Assembly: GCF_001411555.2 (NCBI RefSeq) | Contig: NC_049914.1 | Location: 16,157,798 to 16,221,797, forward strand | From: Juglans regia | Taxonomy: Eukaryota > Streptophyta > Magnoliopsida > Fagales > Juglandaceae | Direction of reading: 5' to 3' | DNA length: 64,000 nt | Shown: piece after piece, positions 27,001 to 36,000 of the stretch | Numbering within the stretch: the first letter of the stretch is position 1 | How the letters are laid out: every line of letters starts with the position of its first letter | Notes under the pieces: model-generated | The model's database searches: none | What the model saw: the letters and a program-made list of their open reading frames with translations, nothing else | Told to the model about the DNA's origin: nothing | Translations under genes and position numbers: made by a program

Positions 27001-30000
27001 TGGCGAATTAGAAGAAGAAGTTTTCATGACAGTACCACTAGGTTTTTGTAAGAAGGATGAAGAAAATAGAGTATGTAAACTCAAGAAATCCTTGTATGGA
27101 CTCAAACAATCTCCAAGAGCATGGTTTGATAGATTTGCAAAGGTGATAAAGGGTCAAGGATATCGGCAAGGACAATCAAACCATACTATGTTTTTCCAGC
27201 AGTCCAAAGATGGAAAGAAAACAATTCTAATTATATATGTTGATGATATAATCCTAACTGGAGATAATCTAGTGGAGATGGAGAGGTTGAAGTAAGTCTT
27301 ATCCACTGAGTTTGAAGTAAAGGACCTGGGACAAATGAGGTACTTCTTGGGAATGGAAGTTACTAGATCAAAGAAGGGAATTAGTGTTTCGTAGCGCAAG
27401 TATGTTCTTGATCTCCTAACTGAAACTAGCATGCTTGATTGTAAACCAAGTGACACAGCCATCGAAGCAGGAAAAGAACAGGAGACTTTGGAAGACCTAT
27501 TGAAAAAGAGAGATATCAAAGATTAGTTGGCAAACTAATCTATCTATCACATACCAGACCTGACATTACATTCGCAGTAAGTGTGGTGAGTCAACACATG
27601 CATTCACCAAAGGAAACACACTCGGAAGTTGTGCACAAGATCCTCAGATATCTCAAGGGTTCTCTGGGCAAAGGACTATTCTTCAAAAAATGTGAAAGCA
27701 AGGAAGTAGAAGTCTTCACAGATTCTGATTGGGCAGGTTCAGCAGAGGATAGAAGGTCCACCACAGGGTACTGCACCTTTGTATGGGGAAATTTGGTAAC
27801 TTGGAGAAGCAAAAAACAGAATGTAGTGGCCAGAAGTAGTGCTGAAGCTGAGTTTAGAGCAATTGCACAAGGGATGTGTGAAGGACTGTGGTTACGGAAA
27901 CTCTTGGAAGAACTACATATCACAGTGAAATTCCCTATCAAGCTCTACTGTGATAACAAAGCAGCCATAAACATCTCTCTCAATCCAGTTCAGCATGACA
28001 GGACCAAGCATGTAGAAGTGGATAGACATTTTATCAAGGAAAAGGTTGAAGAAGGAACCATATGTATGACTTATGTTCCTACAAAAGAGCAAACAACAGA
28101 CATCTTCACCAAAGGGCTATCTAGACAAAGTTTTGATGATTTTCTCTACAAGTTGGATATGATCAACATTTATGATCCAACTTGAGGGGGAGTGTGGAAA
28201 TCCCGATAAATATGGAGATGGAGTAATTAGTGGTAGATATTGAGATATTGTATTAGTAGAGTAATTAGTGGAGTAATTTATTGATATGAACCCGTGGGAA
28301 TGAATTCCCTTGAACCCACAATCAATTTGAAAACTCCCCAAGAAAGCCAAAAATCAAGTCAAGGATGGAGAATCTAGACCCGATGAGAACCCGTTTCAAG
28401 AACCTAGATTATATTAAAATCTAGACCCGTTGAAGAACCCGTCTCAAGAACCCAGATTACAAGGGAGGAACGCCACAAAGGTTGTGATTTACCTTTGATA
28501 AGTTCAAGAGTTCAATCAAGAACAAGAGGAGAAAACTCAACTCACAAATAAAATTCAATATTGTCTAAATCTCAAATGAGGCTACAAAGAGGTTTTTAAA
28601 GCCAAACCTAATCAAAACCCTAGCCAAAATAATGCCCCTTTTACCCAAAATTACCCTTGATGAACAGTAGCAGCTACAGTACGCGCGGCTACAGTAACCC
28701 AACAGTAAATTGATGAAACCCTAGTTCCTAAAATGTAATTTTCCAAATAAGCCCTTGGCCAAAATACAAGGCCTTCCCAAAAACATAGTTCAAAAGAAAT
28801 AAGACATGTGAGTCAAGCATCTTCAAGCCCACTTATTCTAAACTAATAAAATAAATCATTTAACCAAATTGGAAGCCTCCAATAACAATAGGCCGTATCT
28901 TTAAGTCATGTCTTCCACAGCTTGAATAAAGTGGATCAAAACTGGTTCTTCTTCTTTCAGACCCATCTTCAATGTTGGGCTCTTGCTGGCTTCATCCCAG
29001 GTGGATTGCACCAATCCTTGCATTGCTTCCTTGATCTTCTTGGCCCTTGATCTTGTAATTGGCCCATCTGGAACTTGCAAAGGATTTTTAAGAGTAGGCC
29101 CACCTTGGTTCCTATCATTTATGGTAGATATTGTTTAGGAAGTTTCTATTTGGGAAGTTTCTGTTTTCCTGTCAATTAGTTAGGCAGATTTTCTTGCTCC
29201 TATTCTAGGAAATTCTTTCCTTCTTTAATATTTCTCTTGTATCTTAAATAGAGATCACTAGCATGTACAGAAATATATGGAAATATCATTCTGATTTCAC
29301 GCCCCAATGGAAGGCCCAAACTACATGGCCTATATTCCAAAAGGACTAGTCAATGATACAATTGGAGCCCCATTGGAACCTTATAAAGAGCAAGAACTTC
29401 TCATTCCCAAGAAATGTGGGATCCCATACACCACATACTCTTATCCATATCATATGGGTTATCACAATCTATCCGCCTTAAATTCTCGACGTCCTCGTCG
29501 GGTCTATCCATTGTAGGTGGTATAGCTCAAGTCTCACATTTCTGGTTGGGATCGTCTCTGATACCATTTGTAATGCCCCGATGGAAGGCCCAAACCACAT
29601 GGCCTATACTCCAAAAGGACTAGTCAATGATACAATTAGAGCCCCATTGGAACCTTATAAAGAGCAAGAACTTCTCCTTCCCAAGTAATGTGGGATCCCA
29701 TACATCACCTACCCTTATTCATATCATATGGGTATCACAATAACTCATATGAAACAGGGGGAACAAGGGAATCCTGTGGCTTCATGCCATGTCTACTTTA
29801 TTTCTTTCACATTTTCTGAATGTGTTTATATGATTATGAACCTATATATCATTCGGTATTCTAAAGAACTAAGGAGATTATGTACAAATTACATCATAAT
29901 GTCAGTTACTCGACTATGAACCAATGTTGACATTTCGTACTTGCTGTCAGCAAGTTCAAGATATTTCTGTCTATCAGATATGTAAGCCTTCAATATTATT

Positions 30001-33000
30001 ACCAAAAGTTCACTCATCTTTAGAAATTAGGTGATGCTAGACTACTGATATGTTTTCCTAATTTAGTGTGTTGGACAACAGAAGTTGAAATCCCTGTCCT
30101 TGTTTTTCCTTCTTACTTGTGATCTGTTCTAATATATGCAACCACATTTAAAATTGTAATTTATTTGTCTTGCTGGAAACTCTAGTTTTTTGTGCTCATG
30201 AATGCTGGTATAACCAGGGACATATGACATTATTGTGCAGATATTCTCTTTATGGGCAGTTAGTAACAAAAAGTATGGAGGGTTAGGCTTTTCATCTCAA
30301 GATGTTGGCATAGTTCTAGCAATCTCAGGTATTCTCACACAGATTGCACTACCAAAATATTGTCTAAAGTGTAATATTGTCTAGCCAAGATGTCGAGATT
30401 TTTTTGACGCAATCCTTCTCTTAAGTGTAATAGTGAGGAAACCCGGTTGTGATGCTTATAAAAACTAGATTTATCGTTTTACTCATTTTTTCTGTTTAAT
30501 TTCAAAAAACTCATGCAGGCTTCAAACCCTACGACCGGACCTTGATTTCATGCCCTGAACCCTGAAAGTCACTGCTAATAAAATGACCTAAGTCATCTAC
30601 CTTTAGATAGGAACTGGGCTGTAAAATGGGGTACTGTTCATGGTGCTGCACGTATTGGGGTACTGTCATAAATTGGATTTGGTATTGCTGCCCTTTGCAG
30701 AGGTTAATAGCAAGGTGTTATTATGCATTGTTAAGTTCGGTGTCACTGTAAAATATTGATGATTCAGCAAAATAGTGAAAGAGAGGTCATACAATGTGGG
30801 ATCATTAAACAATAGCTGCTGTAATCTCTTTGAATAGGCTTACATTCATTCACCTACTTCAGAAGTTAGTGATTTGTTTGTGTTATTAGGGTTGGGGCTT
30901 TTACTGTTTCAACTTTTGTTGTATCCACCAATGGAAAGAGTCCTTGGGCCAGTTATGGTTACGCGCCTCTCAGCGGTAAATTTGAGCACTTTCCTATCTT
31001 ATTTATTTCTTATTTTGCTTCTTATCTTAGGTAACACTGTTAATATTCTCTATGTAATACTTCTGTTGTGCAGGTGATTTCAATGCCATTGCTGTCACTT
31101 TACCCTTATATAGCTATGCTCTCAGGGTTAGCCCTTCATTTGGTAATAAACTGTGCGTCAATGTTGAGGAATGCTCTATCTGTAAGTACATTGGACTTGA
31201 AATTTTCAATTGGATTGCTACATTTCCTTCTACGTAGTTAAGATTAGAAAGTAATAATAGCAGTATAAGTATCTTATCTTTCGTATTTTATCCTTGAACT
31301 AATAGCATTCACTTACCAGATATTGATGTTTTTGTACAAAACATTGTTCACCCTTTAATGGTTTAAAGAATCAAGCAGAGAAGCCATCCATTAAAATGAC
31401 CAATACAGTACACGAAAGATTTATAGATAGAGTCGATGCTTTAATATTAACAGTGTGATGGTTGAGAATCATATTGACAGTCAATGCTCCATCTACAATT
31501 TTAAAACTCTTTCTCCCGCCCTTCCTCAAAATTTTTGACCATGATAGTTTTACCTCTGTGTTGGGCTTTGGCTTGTTGGATTGGATCTCAGGGTTTGCAA
31601 ATTTGTAACACCCTGCCTAAAAAGCCCGTTAAGACTTCTTAATCCCAATTAGCATAAGATTGCATTTTTTTTTATTGCTTGAGAATCACACTTTGGGTTT
31701 AGTTAGAAGTAGTGGGAGAATTTTAGTATGTTATTTTTAGAATAATTGCCAAGAACCAAGAGGAGAGTGACACTTGGCATCCTTAGTGGGCTAAGCAAAA
31801 GGCTAAGTATGGATGGATTTAGAGGTAAGCCCAATAGTGTTTTATCTTGGGTCCTCAATCACTAAGGATGTGGTGGGCTAGGAATAAGGCAATAAGCCTA
31901 AAACTATTTGGATCTATAGGCCCCTCTTGAAAAGCCTTAGAGATTAAGCCCAAACATGTAAAAGCCATTAAGCCTTTGGGCCTAACTTGGTAATAGTAGA
32001 GGCCCCTGGCCCATTACTAGATAGACATACCATTTTGACACAATTTTAGGAATTCTTCTGCAAGCTACCTACAAAAGGAAGGATTTCTTCTGAAAACAAA
32101 ATAAAAGTGACACTGCTGGTATGAACGAGGCTGTTATGAAATGAATGAGGCATCTACATTTTGAACTGCATTGTTAACCTTGTTTGTTGCAATAATTTGA
32201 TCTAACAGGGTCGTTTTTTTTCTAGGTTTCCCTTGTCACTGGAATATTCATATTGCAAAATAATGCCGTGGTTAGTTTACTTGGTGGCAGAATGTTTCTT
32301 TTCATGGTTACGAGTAAAATTCTCAAAGTTAGTTATCTTCTGCATAATTTCTGGTATAAATGATAATTCTTCAACCCAATGCTTCTGTTATAGCCTCAAA
32401 ACCAAAGAGGAGCTGCTAATGGCATTTCCATGACTGCAATGTCGGTTTTCAAAGCATTTGGCCCTGCAGGAGGAGGTGCTCTGTAAGTGGAGTTTTCATC
32501 AATTTAGTTACGCTAGCTTTCATCTCGTTCATTGCATTTGGGCATTATTGTACATGATTTATACATAATTGTTAAAAAAATATATTAACAAAAATGAGAT
32601 GACTGATTAGTTTTTTATGTAATCGAGAATTATCTCTGTTCAAGTCTAGAAAAGACATCAGGAAGTGATGGGAGCTGAGAGACTCGAAACCCTTATGCAT
32701 ATGGGTCATATTCTTGCTTTAAGCCAATGAGAAAGTGAACAATATCAATATCTTGATGTTTTTTTTCCATGCATGAAACATCAGAGGATAGTGGCTGATA
32801 CATGTTTTGTTCTTCCCACACACTAACTTGCAAACATTATTCCTCTGGAACTCTACTCAAAACCAAAATACTGCTTATACACCATAGATCCAAGTGATAT
32901 CCCTCAAACCAGATTTCATATGCTGTGGATGTTCCCACATGGTCTTGGTAGTCTAAAGATTGAGTAACATTAGAGCAGGCATTGGGCCCAAGGCTAGTTA

Positions 33001-36000
33001 CCATGAAAGGCATGACTTGAGCATCTTCCAGATCACATAAAATGTCACGTGCATCATTGTCTTAGGATAAAAATTGGGCTTGCAGAAAAGTAGGGGTTAA
33101 AAATATCTATTTTTCCTTGCTCTCAACAGTTTATCATGTAACGTGAGAATCGCCAATACAATTGACCTAGCATTTATTCAAGGGTCTTTTCGTTGATACT
33201 AATGTATTCCAAGGAAAATGCACCAACCTCCCTCAAACTGTCATTCAATTTGAAATCAACCCTCAAATTACCAAGAAATTGTAATTTACCCTTTTCCCTT
33301 GAAAAGATGAAATTATTGCTTCAATTTCTCAAAAAGACAAAGTATGCTATCAAATTCCAAAAAAATTACTTTTCTAAATTATAATTTAAAAAAAAAAAAG
33401 TATTTTATTTTTATTTTTCATGATTGTATTTTTTATTTTTTGTTCGAAAAAATTATTAATGTTTTTCTTTTTAGTTTTTTTTAATTTTAGCTAGATAGAG
33501 CCACCCGTGCTCCTAATGTAGAGCTAGAACTACTTCTACCGTGGAATCCACGATCACACATGAGGACCTCGCCTTCCAAAAAAAGTGGCTGCTAAGAACA
33601 ATCATTGGTTTGCTTCATTCTTTGACTGCTTTGCTTCCCCACCCCACCCCCGGCCCCCCACCCCAAAAGGAGAGACTTGTTCTTGCTCTCCTCCTAATTC
33701 AGGAAGACGGAAAACACCGGTTAGGTTGGTCCAACCAAGAAAGGCATGGGAGTCTTTAGCCATTGTTTGGGCTGAGTTAAGTAATAACTTTAAATTTTAC
33801 GTTTTCTAATCTTTTGGTATTTCTTTTTGGTTAAAATTATTATATTTTCATGTTTTCTATTTTTCATCAAGGGTGTTACGCCAATTTTTTATGGAGGGGT
33901 TAGATTACAATTTTTGGTACTTTGAGGGTGTGAACGGCCAAATTGATAGTTTGGGGAGTTGATTACAAATTGGGTGGTAGTTTGAGGGAGGTTTGTGTTT
34001 TTTCCTCATATATTTTCATCAAGTCAATTATACGTAAGTAGTCTAATAACAGATGTTTACATTATTTATAAAGTTCTCTTTACAAAACTAGCTGTTTCCT
34101 CAAATTTTTTTTTTTATTTCACTTTGGATGATAATGAACATTATGTGTTAATAAAACTTCATTCTGAGAACCTCTTCAGCATGATCAAATGGAGTCTCCT
34201 TGGTTTATTCTTGAAAAAAACTGTTTGTCGATTTATTTTAGGCATTTATTATGCCAAGCAGATCTGCTTCTTGCATGATTTTATCACGGATATGGAGTTT
34301 CTTGGTAATGGTCCCGGCAAGCTGAAGGAGTGAGAACTTGATCGGAGTTCTACCCTTTCAGCTGAAGGTTTGGGGCTTTCTTGGCTGATCTCTATCATCT
34401 TGAAGTTACACATGCTTTGTTTTCCTTCTTGCCCTATATAATTCCTACATGCACACTGCATCATTGGAATATAAGTTTCTAGAAGCAATCATTCAATTAA
34501 TACATTTCTTATCTTTTAAGAGTTTGATTTCTAATCTTAAGTTTTTGAATGCTCTCTAGCTGAAAAATTCCTATTTCTAGGGTTACTTCAATAGAATATG
34601 CAGTATATGCAGACTCCTTGATGCTTCAATTTCCAATCTGTGTCCTGTGATAAATTGTTGGGTACAGATTGGTTGGTTTCATGCAGTGAGAGTGGCTTAT
34701 AGAGGAAATAATAGAAACTGAAGTGGCTCTTAAAATACATGGTCTTGGTTGATACTTCTGGCAATGATTACAGTACTTGAAGCACCAAAACAGTGTTTAT
34801 ACTTGTTTCATGAGTAGCGGAGTAGTCAGGCACATAATGTAATCTTTAAGAACTGATGAGTGCAACCAATTTTTGGACGTTAATGCATCAAATGTATATC
34901 TTTATAATCCATATATTAGTCATATAGGTAATGGGGACGATATATGAAGCAACTAAGGGGGCTAGAAAGAGTACTATTATTCTAAGGCTTTTGCACCACA
35001 CACTGCTTACGTGACATAATTTGATTTGGAAGATAAATTTTAAAATTTGAATCTTACAAGTCAAATCTTACCATTTAAGTAATATGATGGTGTGTTCTAC
35101 ATACTGGCTTGAGAATAGAATAACTCGGCCTAAAAATGCTTTTCAATGTGTTTATTTGTGGGTTGTGGATGAATGTGGTATGTAGGAGTGCAACTTTTCG
35201 TGTCATTACTTGATCGTATTTATCTTCACCTGCAGCTTTTCTTGGGCCCAAAAGCGGCAAGTAGCTGCCTTCCTCCCAGGTATATTCACTTGATCACAAT
35301 GTCCTACTAGTTCATAAAAAGATAAAATAAAATAAAATAAAAAGAAAAGCTTTTCCCCTGTGCTTCTGAAGTGCCGTTGATAGAGTTCTTTCAAAATTTT
35401 ATGTGTATGTGCGCATGTGCACATGTGCTCTGGGTTGGGTAGATGGGTCTTTTATTGAAGTTTTAAATGAACTTTGAAATACGACTCACGTGGGAAAGAG
35501 AGAAGGAAGAGTGTGCATTTATCAATGCTTGTGCTATTGCTTTAAAGCATGTGCTTAGGTGTGTGATTGGGTGTGGACAAGTTTAAGATGCTTCACATTT
35601 TACACACACAAACGAGCACACAGGTGCAGGTGCATGTGCCTGCTATGGGGTGTAGGGCTCTAGTGACGCCTTGATGGCACACTTGGCACTTAGCACAAAG
35701 TATCAAAGCTCGAAGTGATCTTGACTGTTAATTTAGGAAGACTGATATCCAATATCTAGTGACTAGAGTTGGACATTTGGATGATAATAAACCCAATCCA
35801 ATGGTTAGATTCAGTTGGCCATTGATAATATGAATTTATGAATTAATTAATTACTATTAAATAGTCAAATTAAATAATTGCTACCAAGAAATTTGATACA
35901 ATGGTAAGATTAAATGACCATTATTTGTAAGTGCAATCTAATGATCAAGATTAATTACACCACACACCATCCATATGGCATAATTTGATATGTAAGATTC

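Larger units (their letters stand above)
23467..29299 (+). mobile_element. Ty1-copia element D with TSD CGCCC
   Basis: 5' LTR 23467-23732 (266 bp, TGTGGAAATCCC...TGATTTCA), primer-binding site TGGTATCAGAGC at 23733, polypurine tract TTGAGGGGGAG before 28193, and a 3' LTR split in two (28193-28281 and 29123-29299). Target duplication CGCCC at 23462-23466 and 29300-29304. I count only two substitutions between the LTRs, so the insertion is young. It lies inside the left LTR of a TRIM. Confidence 0.95.
23457..29739 (-). mobile_element. TRIM mini-retrotransposon, interrupted by copia D
   Basis: Without the insert it is about 445 bp. The LTRs are 29569-29739 (171 bp) and 23457-23466 plus 29305-29466 (172 bp), both TGTAAYGCCC...TATCACA on the plus strand. 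The 102-bp interior (29467-29568) carries, on the minus strand, the primer-binding site TGGTATCAGAGACGATCCC directly next to the right LTR. No ORF, as expected for a TRIM. Flanks ACAAC (23452-23456) and ATAAC (29740-29744) look like a target duplication with one change. Confidence 0.85.

Noticed and set aside
29307..29623. Overlapping short open frames as a small protein
   Set aside because: They lie in the TRIM LTR and its interior, and the near-identical LTR copy does not keep the frame.
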